Shown here piece after piece: positions 22,754-33,432 of a stretch of DNA of 64,000 nucleotides (positions are counted from its first letter, which is position 1; each line of letters opens with the position of its first letter). A model generated the notes under the pieces. That model worked only from the letters and a program-made list of their open reading frames with translations, did no database searches and was not told where the DNA came from. Source of the stretch: Campanula takesimana (taxonomy: Eukaryota > Streptophyta > Magnoliopsida > Asterales > Campanulaceae). The stretch spans positions 248,001 through 312,000 of the forward strand of contig JAOWBW010000301.1 of NCBI GenBank assembly GCA_026119855.1. The letters are read 5' to 3'. Both the position numbers and the translations under genes were made by a program.

Positions 22754-23523
22754 TGAAAGTTTTGATAGCTAAGATAGTCAGAAAAATAACGAGTAGAGAC
22801 GCAGTGTAGAATACTAATGTCGTTACACCAGGAACTACACCCAACAGAATTTGCAGCAGAATTTAAATCAAACACAGAATTATTTAACACATCTACAACA
22901 ATATGCTGTAGACAACAAAAACCTCTCTTTATTAAAACGTTATGAATGATTACAAAGAAAGAAATAAAGAGAAACTACCAAATATTAAAACACAAAACAC
23001 TAAAAAACAAGTTCTATGAAAGAACTTGTCTCACAAAATAACTTTCACTAAAAAGCTCTCAAACTCAGATCTAAACTCTCTAAATACCCAGGAAATAATG
23101 AAGACTTGGAATCCTTTTTATAGACAAAGAAGTCTCCACCAAATATGGTCATATCTTGGAGATTACTCAAAAGAGATATACTCCATCTCTTCCTAAAATA
23201 TTGCTCATATCCTTAAGTAAGAGATATGTACAAAAACAACTAAAAAGATATACACCAAATCTAACCAAATCATTAGTAGGTTAGTAAATAAAAAGAATAT
23301 TAATAAAAAGATATTTACAATTCTACCTAAAATAAAGAAAGACATAAATCCTAAATTACATATGAAAATAAAAATAAATGTGTGAAAGTATTCACACTTA
23401 CAAAGTGCATTGCACGTTTAAAGTGTTCAATGTTAGTGTTTAAGAGCGTCAATTGTAAGTGTTTGTTCATGTTGTTCATGTTTAACTGAGTGCCAATGCA
23501 TTTGTTCTAAAAGAGCTGGATCA
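22754..23523 (-). mobile_element. 5' LTR of the decayed copia element (~770 bp)
   Basis: On the minus strand it runs TGATCCAGCTCTTTTAG...AACTTTCA. A TATA box CTATAAAAAGGATTCC lies at about 23112-23127. Its start at 23523 joins DNA that matches the 1.1 kb tandem unit, so this element inserted in or beside that array. Boundaries are by terminal dinucleotides and the primer site. Confidence 0.65.
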
Positions 23524-24182
23524 TATGTTAGACATTCTTTATCAACAATCCAATCCAACCAAATCTTTTAATAAAATAACATTTCTCTCTCTTCCACATA
23601 CACAATCTACAACTCCAATCAACTTCCTTTCTTTTTATGCTTTATTCACAATCCAACCCAATCCAACCAAAATATTTCTTATTCTTTTCTATTATTTTAT
23701 TATTTATACAATCAATATCAATTTTTAATTATTATTTTCATCTTTATAATAATTTATATAAATAAATAACTTATATTACTAAAATTGAAACACAAAAAAT
23801 GTAATATATGAAAATATATTAACATATGAAATTAGCCTCTCTTTTTTTAGCCGCTCCAAAGAGTAAAGAGTGTCAGTACAATGCATGTGTTTTAGGGTTT
23901 GTTTGATAGAGCGGTGCGTTCAAAATGGATTGAAAAAGAATCAGCTTCTTGCTAATTAAGCGTCTCAATGGAGAGTTTTTAACTGGAGCTTTTTAAAAAA
24001 ATTAGCCTTTTTTTAGCCACTCCAAATAGTAGGGTAAAAAAAGAAGCTTCGTTTTGAAAATCTCTGTTTTTAAAACTGCATACCAGACAAGCCCTTAGAG
24101 TGCTAGTGATAATGTTAAATAGTGTCAGTAGTAGTGGTGTTGGGTTAATAATTTCTTGTTATTTACAAAACTGTCACTACAC

Positions 24183-25238
24183 TAGGGATGGCCAAAACCG
24201 GTTCCGGACCCGGTTCCGGTTCGGAACCGCCGATTCCGGTTCGGCAAAAAGGTGACCCTGAACCGGCCCGCGCTTACCCCGGTTCCGGTTTGGCACAATC
24301 CGGTTCCGGTTCGGTCCGGTTCCGGTACCCCCTTTAAAATTATTGAAAAACAAGGGATTTTCGGTCCGGTTACGGTTCCTGTTCCGGTCCGGTTCGGCAA
24401 ATATGTGACCCTGAACCCTCCTTCCTTGCCGCCAAGCCCAACGGAGAGTCAGCAAGCTAGCTTGCTTGCATTCTAGAAATGAATAAGAGAAGCATTACTC
24501 GCAGACAACATTTGGTAGAAAATTGGACTGGATTCCAGTTTCAAAAGCTTCCTGTTAAGTACCTTGGAGCTCCCCTAAGAAGTGCATTCCATGGTATAGA
24601 AGCCTTAGTTTTCCCATTTCTACCTAAATCTTTCCACTTCACCCACTTTTGCGAGGGCTGTGAATGGTTGGAAAGAAGTTCATTTTCTTTATAGAATCGA
24701 TTTCTCCCGGTCCATAACTCAGTTTTCCCGTTCTAGGCTTTTAGAGAAAGTTCAACTTGTTCAGGGGGAAGGGATTACTAAACTTCTTGCGCGACAGAAC
24801 GGAATAATGAAATTTAGAACTCCTTATCTGGAAGTCGTAGGCCTTACACCTTTTTGCACTCGTTGATGCCTTTAAATATTATGCCTCTCTTTGAAAAAGG
24901 GGGGAAGCCCCTCTGTAAGGGCGACAGATTGCGCTGGCTATCACTCTTTCAATACAAGAGTAGATCAGATCTAAGCAACTAGCGGGAAAGAGTCCTGAAA
25001 GCCCAAGACCTGCATGAGCCCCAGCGATCATCAACCCAATCACAGAATTGGCACTTTTCTACCTTACCTTTCTCAGGCCTTTCCGGAGAGAGCAGTGAAC
25101 GATGGAAGGCTGACTACCATTCTTTTTCTTCTTTCTATCCCGGATGATTTGCGGTTCCGGTTCGTCCGGTTCCGGTTTCCTCTCCGGTTTGCTCCGGTTC
25201 CGGGCTTTTCCGGTTCCGGCTCGGTTTGGCCATCCCTA
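24183..25238. mobile_element. Non-autonomous hAT-type element with chimeric cargo, 1056 bp
   Basis: Terminal inverted repeats are TAGGGATGGCCAAA and TTTGGCCATCCCTA. The flanks are CACTACAC and GACTACAC, an 8-bp target duplication with one mismatch; sister units 2-4 show the empty site. Both subterminal regions are rich in GGTTCCGGTTCGG/CCGGTTCCGG words. No transposase is present. The central ~680 bp are unlike the ends: a short non-LTR RT signature (LPVKYLGAPL, about 24549-24580) is followed by GC-balanced DNA without clear coding that looks to me like plant mitochondrial intergenic sequence. That origin is a guess. Confidence 0.8.
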
Positions 25239-28200
25239 GACTACACGTGTTAAATGAAGTGCCAGCTATCTATAAAAATGCCGCCGCAATTATTTACAAA
25301 AATGTTACTGCATAGTTTAAAACATGTTTCACTTATTTACAAAAATGTTAGGGCAATTTCAAAAACCGTTATTCCATCTTTATGAAAAAATAGTTTTACA
25401 TAAGATTTTGTGTTTTTTTTTTTTTTTTAATAAAAAGAAAATCCTAATGAAACCCCCATTCTTAGGCCAAAATATTAAGCGTACTACGTACTTCCTCCAT
25501 CCCAACATAAGTAGGACTAGAAGAGTGAGCACATCAATTAAAAAGAAAAAGTAATATATATGTAGTAGAGAATGAAGAAAGACAATAAGCGAGGTAAATA
25601 GTAGTATTAGTTGAATAAATTGAGTGGTGGAAAATGAAGAGATAGTGAGCGTGGTTAAATGGTGAGTAGAATGAATATAAGTATATTAAAATATTTTTCT
25701 GTTAGACCTTCTTTATCAACAATCCAACCCAACCCAATCTTTTAATAAAATAACATTTCTCTCTCTTCCACATACACAATCTACAACTCCAATCAACCTC
25801 CTCTCTTTTTATGCTTTATTCACAATCCAACCCAATCCAACCAAAATATTTTTTATACTTTTCTATTATTTTTTTATTTATGCAATCAATATCAATTTTT
25901 AATTATTATTTTCAGCTTTATAATAATTTATATAAATAAATAACTTATATTACTAAAATCGAAACACAAAAAATGTAATATATGAAAATATATTAACATA
26001 TGAAATTAGCCTTTTTTTTAGCTGCTCCAAATAGTAAAGAGTGTCAGTACAATGCATGTGTTTTAGGGTTTGTTTGGTATAGCGGTGCGTTCAAAATAGA
26101 TTAAAAAAGAATCAGCTTCTTGCTAATTAAGAGTCTCAATGGAGAGTTTTTAACTAGAGCTTTTTAAAAAAATTAGCCTTTTTTAGCCGCTCCAACTAGT
26201 AGCGTAAAAAAAGAAGCTTTGTTTTGAAAAATCTCCATTTTTAAAACTGCATACCAGACAAGCCCTTAGAGTGCTAGTGATAATGTTAAATAGTGCCAGT
26301 AGTAGTGGTGTTGGGTTAATAATTTCTTGTTATTTACAAAAATATCACTACACGTGTTAAATAAAGTGCCAACTATATATAAAAATGCCACCGCAATTAC
26401 TAACAAAAATGTTACTGCATAGTTTAAAACATGTTTCACTTATTTACAAAAATGTTAGGGCAATTTCAAAAACCGGTATTCCATCTTTATGAAAAAATAG
26501 TTTTACATAAGATTTTGTGTTTTTTTTTTTTTTTAATAAAAAGAAAATCCTAATGAAACCCCCATTCTTAGGCCAAAATATTAAGCGTACTACGTACTTC
26601 CTCCATCCCAACATAAGTAGGACTAGAAGAGTGAGCACATCAATTAAAAAGAAAAAGTAATATATATGTAGTAGAGAATGAAGAAAGACAATAAGCGAGG
26701 TAAATAGTAGTATTAGTTGAATAAATTGAGTGGTGGAAAATGAAGAGATAGTGAGCGTGGTTAAATGGTGAGTAGAATGAATATAAGTATATTAAAATAT
26801 TTTTATGTTAGACATTCTTTATCAACAATCCAGCCAACCCAATCTTTTAATAAAATAACATTTCTCTCTCTTCCACATACACAATCTACAACTCCAATCA
26901 ACTTCCTTTCTTTTTATGCTTTATTCACAATCCAACTCAATCCAACCAAAATATTTCTTATTCTTTTCTATTATTTTATTATTCATACAATCAATATCAA
27001 ATTTTAATTATTATTTTCAGCTTTATAATAATTTACATAAATAAATAACTTATATTACAAAAATTGTAACACAAAAAATGTAATATATGAAAATATATTA
27101 ACATATGAAATTAGCTTTTTTTTAGATGCTCCAAATAGTAAAGAGTGTCAGTACAATGCATGTGTTTTAGGGTTTGTTTGGTAGAGCGGTGCGTTCAAAA
27201 TGGATTGAAAAAGAATCAGCTTCTTGCTAATTAAGCGTCTCAATGGAGAGTTTTTAACTGGGGCTTTTTAAAAAAAACATTAGCCTTTTTTAGCCGCTCC
27301 AAATAGTAGCGTAAAAAAAGAAGCTTTGTTTTCAAAAAATCTCCGTTTTTAAAACTGCATACCAGTCAAGCCCTTAGAGTGCTAGTGATAGTGTTAAATA
27401 GTGCCAGTACTAGTGGTGTTGGGTTAATAATTTTTTGTTATTTACAAAAATGTCACTACACGTGTTAAATGAAGTGCCAACTATATATAAAAATGCCACC
27501 GCAATTACTAACAAAAATGTTACCGCATAGTTTAAAACATGTTTCACTTATTTACAAAAATGTTAGGGAAATTTCAAAAACCGGTATTCCATCTTTATGA
27601 AAAAATAGTTTTACATAAGATTTTGTGTTTTAAATCTTTTTTTTTAATAAAAAGAAAATCCTAATGAAACCCCCATTCTTAGGCCAAAATATTAAGCATA
27701 CTACATACTTCCTCCATCCCAACATAAGTAGGACTAAAAGAGTGAGCACATTAATTAAAAATAAAAAGTAATATATGTGTAGTAGAGAATGAAGAAAGAC
27801 AATAAGTGAGGTAAATAGTAGTATTAGTTGAATAAATTGAGTGGTGGAAAATGAAGAGATAGTGAACGTGGTTAAATGGTGAGTAGAATGAATATAAGTA
27901 TATTAAAATATTTTTATGTTAGACCTTCGTTATCAACAATCCAACCAAACCCAATCTTTTAATAAAATAACATTTCTCTCTCTTCCACATACACAATCTA
28001 CAACTCCAATCAACTTCTTTTCTTTTTATGCTTTATTCACAATCCAACTCAATCCAACCAAAATATTTCTTATTCTTTTCTATTATTTATTATTCATACA
28101 ATCAATATCAATTTTTAATTATTATTTTCAGCTTTATAATAATTTATATAAATAAATAATTTATATAAATAAATAACTTATATTACTAAAATTGTAATAC

Positions 28201-28906
28201 AAAAAATGTAATATATGAAAATATATTAACATATGAAATTAGCCTTTTTTTAGCCGCTCCAAATAGTAAAGAGTGGCAATACAATGCATGTGTTTTAGGG
28301 TTTGTTTGGTAGAGCGGTGCGTTCAAAATGGATTGAAAAAGAATCAGCTTCTTGCTAATTAAGCGTCTCAATGGAGAGTTTTTAACTGGAGCTTTTTAAA
28401 TAATTTTGCCTTTTTTAGCCGCTCCAAATAGTAGCGTAAAAAAAGAAGCTTTGTTTTGAAAAATCTCCATTTTTAAAACTGCATACCAGACAAGCCCTTA
28501 GAGTGCTAGTGATAATGTTAAATAGTGCCAGTACTAGTGGTGTTGGGTTAATAATTTCTTGTTATTTACAAAAATGTCACTACACGTGTTAAATGAAGTG
28601 CCAGCTATCTATAAAAATGTCACCGCAATTACTTACAAATATGTTACTGCATAGTTTAAAACATGTTTAACTTATTTACAAAATGTTAGGGCAATTTTAA
28701 AAACCGGTTTTCCATCTTTATGGAAAAATAGTTTTACATAAGATTTTGTGTTTTAAACTTTTTTTTTTTTAAGAAAAAGAAAATCCCAATGAAACCCCCA
28801 TTCTTAGGCCAAAATATTAATCGTACTACATACTTCCTCCATCCCAATATAAGTAGGACTAGAAGAGTGAGCACATTAATTAAAAATAAAATGTAATATA
28901 TGTGTG

Positions 28907-30114
28907 TAATGGATGTGCTTTTACCCATCCAAATCACATACTTTTATGAATTATTAGAGGCTCAACCTTGGGTGTTTTGATTTTTTTTGGAGTGTATATG
29001 AGTATAGGGAAGGATCGAAAGAATGTATGGATTCATGGGCGTTAAAGTGCGAAAATGAAGGATAAAGAATGGACCAGAACATAAATATAAAGAGATGTGA
29101 CCACTAAGAAATCAAGTCCATTGGATAGTACTCGAAAAGAGCTTTCCAACGATAGTTTACACGTCCAAATCGGAGTTCGTATGAAGAAGTTATGGCCTCC
29201 GGAAGTTTGCGCGTAAAAGGTACAACCTGTGAAGCAACTGGTACAACACCATGGCACAACCCAGAAATTCCAGCAATATTGCTGATCCTCTATCCGCACA
29301 TATAGCCAGGGACCTTAGGGGAATTTTCTAGGGATCTTTGAGGAATTATCCAAATTATGATGGGCTTTTTAGTAATTTCCAAATTTCCAAGGACTTTTCT
29401 AGAATTTATGGAGTACCTTTGGGGAATTTTCGAAGTGCTTTTATGGAAACTCAAAAATCCCAGGGGCTCCTGGGGAATTTCGGCATCAGCATTTATTTCT
29501 CATTTTTCAACAAGGAATCCTAAAGTTTTTCCTATTTTTACACTTTCTTAACCCCAGTATAAATAGAACACTCCATCCAATTTATTTAATTCACTTTATA
29601 CATACTTTTATTCAAGATTCAAGGTGGGATTATTCAAGAACAAGCATCAAAGATTTATTTCAGGTTTTCTTTATTTCTTGTAATGGTTTTGATTAATATT
29701 ATGAGTAGCTAAATTTATTATTCATAGATTGAAAGTAATTTTACCGGATTTCTATGTTTTTGTTATAATTCTTCCAATTCTTCTCTGTTCTAGTTCAACA
29801 AGTATTCTTAACTCCATGTTTTAGGGATTTCAATTGTATGTTAAGATACAAATTGACCTTTTAACAATAGGGTATTAAACGCGCCATTAATTTGGGTAAT
29901 TAATACGTTGACGTTGCAATTATTTCTGTTATTTATTTATGCAATTAGTTTAATCAACAATTAAAGCAAACCCCATTTGGTTACATTCACACTAACTAAA
30001 TCAACTTGTGTTTCACTCAAGTCTCTGTGGTTCGACCTTTACTTTTGTACATTGCTACTTCGGTGACTTGTACACTTGCAAAGTTTTTATTACACGTGAG
30101 ATTTTTCTCCATCA
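28907..30114 (+). mobile_element. Solo LTR, 1208 bp, in tandem unit 4
   Basis: The insert is flanked by a perfect 5-bp duplication GTGTG (28902-28906, 30115-30119), and the interrupted unit continues beyond it. Termini are TAATGGAT and CTCCATCA, which fit an LTR end pair TGATGG/CCATCA with one G-to-A change at the start. A TATA box AGTATAAATAGAAC is near 29558. The end GTGGTTCGACC...GACTTGTACACTTGCAAAG is a form common in plant Ty3/gypsy LTR 3' ends. No internal region is present, so it arose by LTR-LTR recombination. Confidence 0.82.
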
Positions 30115-30310
30115 GTGTGGTAGAGAATGAAGAAAGACAATAAGTGAGGTAAATAGTAGTATTAGTTAAATAAATTGAGTGGTAGAAAATAAAGAGATAG
30201 TAAGCGTGGTTAAATGGTGAGTAGAATGAATATAAATATATTAAAATATTTTTATTTTGGGCAGTGCACTTACTTGAGGTGGTGGACGGACCAAAAGGGA
30301 AAAGAAGTAG

Positions 30311-30573
30311 TACTACCTCTGTCCCTAAATGAGTGTCCAAATTTCATTTTAAGGGACATTGAAAATCTCAACTTTGTGTACAATTTGGTAGCAAAGATTC
30401 ATATATAATCTTGTAATCTCCTTTCCAAACATTTAGTTTTGCATGTATAAAGAAACCGGTGAAAAAAATTTCGAAAAAAAAACATTTAAGGACAAAGTTA
30501 TGTTAAAAAAAGACACTCATTTTGGGACAAAGATTTCTTGAAAATGACACTCGTTTAGGGACAGAGGGAGTAG
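30311..30573. mobile_element. Stowaway-type MITE
   Basis: About 260 bp bounded by inverted repeats CTACCTCTGTCCCTAAATGA and TCGTTTAGGGACAGAGGGAG, with TA at both flanks. It contains no coding. Tc1/mariner-derived MITEs of this type have CTCCCTCCGT(T/C)CC ends. Confidence 0.85.
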
Positions 30574-30624
30574 TATATTTCTTACCTTCTCTATTCCTCG
30601 CATTGATCATCCTTTGATCATCCC

Positions 30625-30761
30625 ATGGTATCGTCAAGCAATGCGTCTCAATATTCAAGAGAACATGATATGGGGACTCCTGTGAACTTGGGGAATTATG
30701 ACCCCAACCTCCTCCTTGTGCATCAGAGGCTCATATCTCCATATTGGTGCGAAGCGGAAAG
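30625..30761 (+). CDS. Possible orphan first exon, function unknown
   Basis: An ATG at 30625 opens a 137-bp frame that ends in a good splice donor (AAAG|GTAAG). The 45 residues run from MVSSSNASQYSREHDMG to RLISPYWCEAER. I do not recognise a family. Base composition differs from the surrounding repeats, and this short stretch is outside any element I could define. The remaining exons were not identified downstream; a retroelement lies from 31340. A 30-bp AG-GT bounded piece at about 39262-39291 is a weak candidate for a later exon. It may be the first exon of a gene disrupted by the insertion, or nothing. Confidence 0.35.
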
Positions 30762-31339
30762 GTAAGATCTCATCCAATTTTGCCTTGCAGTTGCCATTTT
30801 ATCTATTTCTTCTTTGAACTTGAAAACAAGAAATCCTCTTTATCTATGTTTTTTTGACGATCGTGTATGTTTGTGGATGCAATGTTATGTGCTCTATATA
30901 TTTAGAGAGGGAGGGGATAGGAAAATCATGCTTCTGGATAGTTTTACAACTTGAAAGCCTTGTGTGTACACCAATTGTTTGATAAAATGCCTCAATGAAT
31001 TTATTTTCGATTGTTCTCGAAAATTCTTAGAATTCATCTTTATTTTGGTGGTACTGGCTGTTTAAAGGTACGACCCTAAGCACAAAACACTAACATTAGC
31101 CTGAATACTCGAATCCAAGAATAGTTTTTATTTATTAGGAGAAACTACAAAAAATGTTTTGCAATAAATTACTGTTCCTGTAAGGACGTGTACCAACTAC
31201 CAACCTATTTTTGGAAAAGTAGCATTTTAGATCAACATAGAGTAATGTATAACACTTGACTGCGACTCTTAAGATTAGGTTGTCGGTTTTGAACAAGAGA
31301 ATGAAAACCAGAATCATTAGGTTTTCCAGAGAACATTAG
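30762..31339. other. Intron or intergenic DNA, nothing recognised
   Basis: AT-rich DNA following the splice donor at 30762. No coding, inverted repeat or RNA gene was seen. It ends at the LTR that begins at 31340. Confidence 0.5.
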
Positions 31340-31914
31340 TGTTGGGATTGGAGTCAAAACCAATGAGAGGATCAAAACCACGGAGGAGATGAAGCACAAA
31401 TCGGCACTGCAGTAGGGGTGTGTGGCCAACCAAGGAGGGGCTGGGCAACCGCCCACTTAATCAGAGAAATCTGGGCCGTGATTTGTGGAAGTGAGCGGCC
31501 GCACAAGGAGGAACGGGCGACCGCTCACTCCATCAGAAAGTCGGAGACGGAGCCGTGCCACATAAGCCGAAGTACAGTTGGGCCAAAGCTTTCTTCGCGT
31601 GAATAGGAGTCTTTGGAGGAATAGGAAATTAATTCCTTTAGGAATTAAATTTCGTAATGATTTAGTTTCCTAATTACTTTAATACTCCTTCCGTCTCTGG
31701 GATTCTGGGTAATTAGGTTTTAATCATGATTAGGTTTTCTATCCCTATAAATATATTGTGACAACCACCATAATATTGGGGTACTTACTTTGTGTAGGAG
31801 AAAGTTAGGATATCAAGAGAGAGCCACAGAATAGTGTCAAGGAGGGGGCCGGGGTCCTAGGAGAACCATGGGGGCGATCTTACAACCCGGCCATGACCGT
31901 GTTGTTTGTGTGTT
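31340..31914 (+). mobile_element. Left LTR (3'-truncated) of the non-autonomous element
   Basis: It matches 32639-32908 plus 37949 to about 38270 and then diverges inside GTGTTCT. A TATA box CCCTATAAATATATTG is near 31744. The GC-rich cluster (GGCCGTG, GAGCGGCCGCAC, GGGCGACCGC) lies at 31425-31530, upstream of the TATA. The repeat of this cluster in the right LTR is GTGTGGCCGCCC...GGGCGACCGCCC. Confidence 0.78.
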
Positions 31915-32638
31915 CTAGGGTTCATGGGACAGTCAAGGTGGTTGGAGAAAGATCGTAGGAGAGAAATTTGCTTAGTGCAGATTTAGGTGATGGAGAAAAT
32001 ATGAAAGAAAGGAAGATGCATAAGGCACTTGCAGCAGCAACCGACGATGCAGAGGTGAGTGGTATAAGCCGGTTTGACCATGTGAGGAGAGGAGGGCTTC
32101 TCGCAAACAACGGATGGGGGTTAGGAGGATGTCGTACTTTACCGACAACATCAAAATTCGTTCCGGGTGAGAGCAAAGGCTTGTAGACCGGCCTATTGGT
32201 GTAAACCAGAGAGACATTAATGAACGGCATGTTAGGGGGGAGAGTGACTCAAAAGTTGCAATGCGGTAGGAGTCAGGTGGCCCTAACAGAGAGCGAGATA
32301 AGACCAAGAGAAGTGAGTGCGAGAAACAAGGTGTGTCCGAGTTTCATGGGGAAGCATTGCGAGGAGGTGGGTCTGGAGGGAGAAGGTGAAGTTAGACTTG
32401 CAGAAAAATCAAGGTAGACGTTGATTTGGAGAGGCAAGAAGAATCTAACACAGAGAGGTTGAAGGGTCGCTTGGTTTCAACTCACCTTATTACTTGGGCG
32501 TGGAGGCTCATGACGGGGATAGCGTAGAGGCTCATCATCAAGGAGGTGCTTGGTATGGAAATATTTGGTGGATCATTTTCTGGTGGGAGTATGATAGAAG
32601 TTCGTCACAATGGTGGTTTATGTCTCCAGGTGAGAGAT
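31915..32638 (+). other. Internal cargo of the non-autonomous element, unknown
   Basis: About 724 bp lie between the truncated left LTR and the purine tract. It has higher GC than the intergenic DNA. Both strands have frames of 65-111 codons (for example minus 31922-32230 and minus 31972-32307), but I recognise no family. The frame at 32494 is rich in Trp and runs into the LTR, so it is unlikely to be a gene. It could be a captured host fragment. Confidence 0.45.
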
Positions 32639-32908
32639 TGTTGGGATTGGAGTCAAAACAAAGGAGAGGATCAAAACCACGGAGGAGATGAAAAGCACAA
32701 ATCGGCACTGTAGTAGGGGTGTGTGGCCGCCCAAGGAGGGGCTGGGCGACCGCCCACTTAATAAGAGAAATCTGGGCCGTGATTTGTGGAAGTTAGCGGC
32801 CGCACAAGGAGGAACGGGCGACCGCCCACTCCATCAGAAAGTCGGAGACGAAGCCGTGCCACATAAGCCGAAGTACAGTTGGGCCAAAGCTTTCTTGGCG
32901 TTAATAGG

Positions 32909-33380
32909 TGTTGGAATAGAGATCGCAAGGAAACAAAGAGAAGAAAATCTGCCAGGAGACCAGGCTGGCGCTCCGGTACAACCAGGCGGGCGCTCGGTTT
33001 TGATCAGAAGGAATTGGGTTTTGGCGAGAGGTAAGCGGGCGCTCGGTACCCACCAAGCGGGCGCTTGGTGCCGGGACGGGAATTCGCAGAAGTGCAGTAT
33101 TTTCGGGTTTTCTCTTATGTTTAGGTTTAGGTCTTTATTCTAGGTTGTGTATATAAGCAATGTTCCGCCCCCATACTCATTGTAACTCAGATTTAACATA
33201 TTATAGTGCAAGATCCTGGCTTGGTAGTGCCCCCAGACGTAGTCAAACATATTGACGAACTGGGTAAACAATTTCTTGTGTTCCTTTGTCTTTTGCTTTG
33301 TCTCTTTATTTCTTGTGCTTGTTAGTGGTGCGGTGATTCTTGCGATTTGCGTGGGTGTTGGGAGGGCTTATTCCACAACA
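32909..33380 (+). mobile_element. 5' LTR of the Tork-like copia
   Basis: 472 bp, TGTTGGAATAGAGATCGC...TTATTCCACAACA. A TATA box TGTATATAAGC lies at about 33149. GCGGGCGCTCGG-type words occur from 32965 to 33070, here with only one full 22-bp copy plus variants. Confidence 0.92.
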
Positions 33381-33382
33381 AC

Positions 33383-33395
33383 TGGTATCTAGAGC
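33383..33395 (+). promoter_or_regulatory. Primer binding site of the Tork-like copia
   Basis: TGGTATCTAGAGC lies two bases after the 5' LTR. It matches the tRNA-iMet site TGGTATCAGAGC with one extra T, a common plant copia arrangement. Confidence 0.85.
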
Positions 33396-33432
33396 TTCGG
33401 TTTAACGATCCGGGTTTATCAAGCAATCAAGA

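Larger units (their letters stand above)
23524..30300. repeat. Tandem array of a ~1.1 kb unit, four copies
   Basis: Four direct copies begin with GTTAGAC(A/C)TTC(T/G)TTATCAACAATCC at about 23528, 25704, 26808 and 27918. The spacing is 1104-1110 bp once the insertion in copy 1 is removed. The copies look more than 90% identical. Each contains an embedded MITE-like segment (TTAGGGTTTGTTTGGTA...CATACCAGACAAGCCCTTA) and half of a Stowaway-like end (TTCCTCCATCCCAACATAAG). Copy 1 holds a hAT element (24183-25238) and copy 4 a solo LTR (28907-30114). No coding function is evident; the 60-80 codon frames recur with the unit. Confidence 0.88.

Noticed and set aside
24177..24476. Gly/Arg/Thr-rich frames (RNRNRTE and PVPVRFG runs)
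   Set aside because: They come from the GGTTCCGG repeats at the hAT end.
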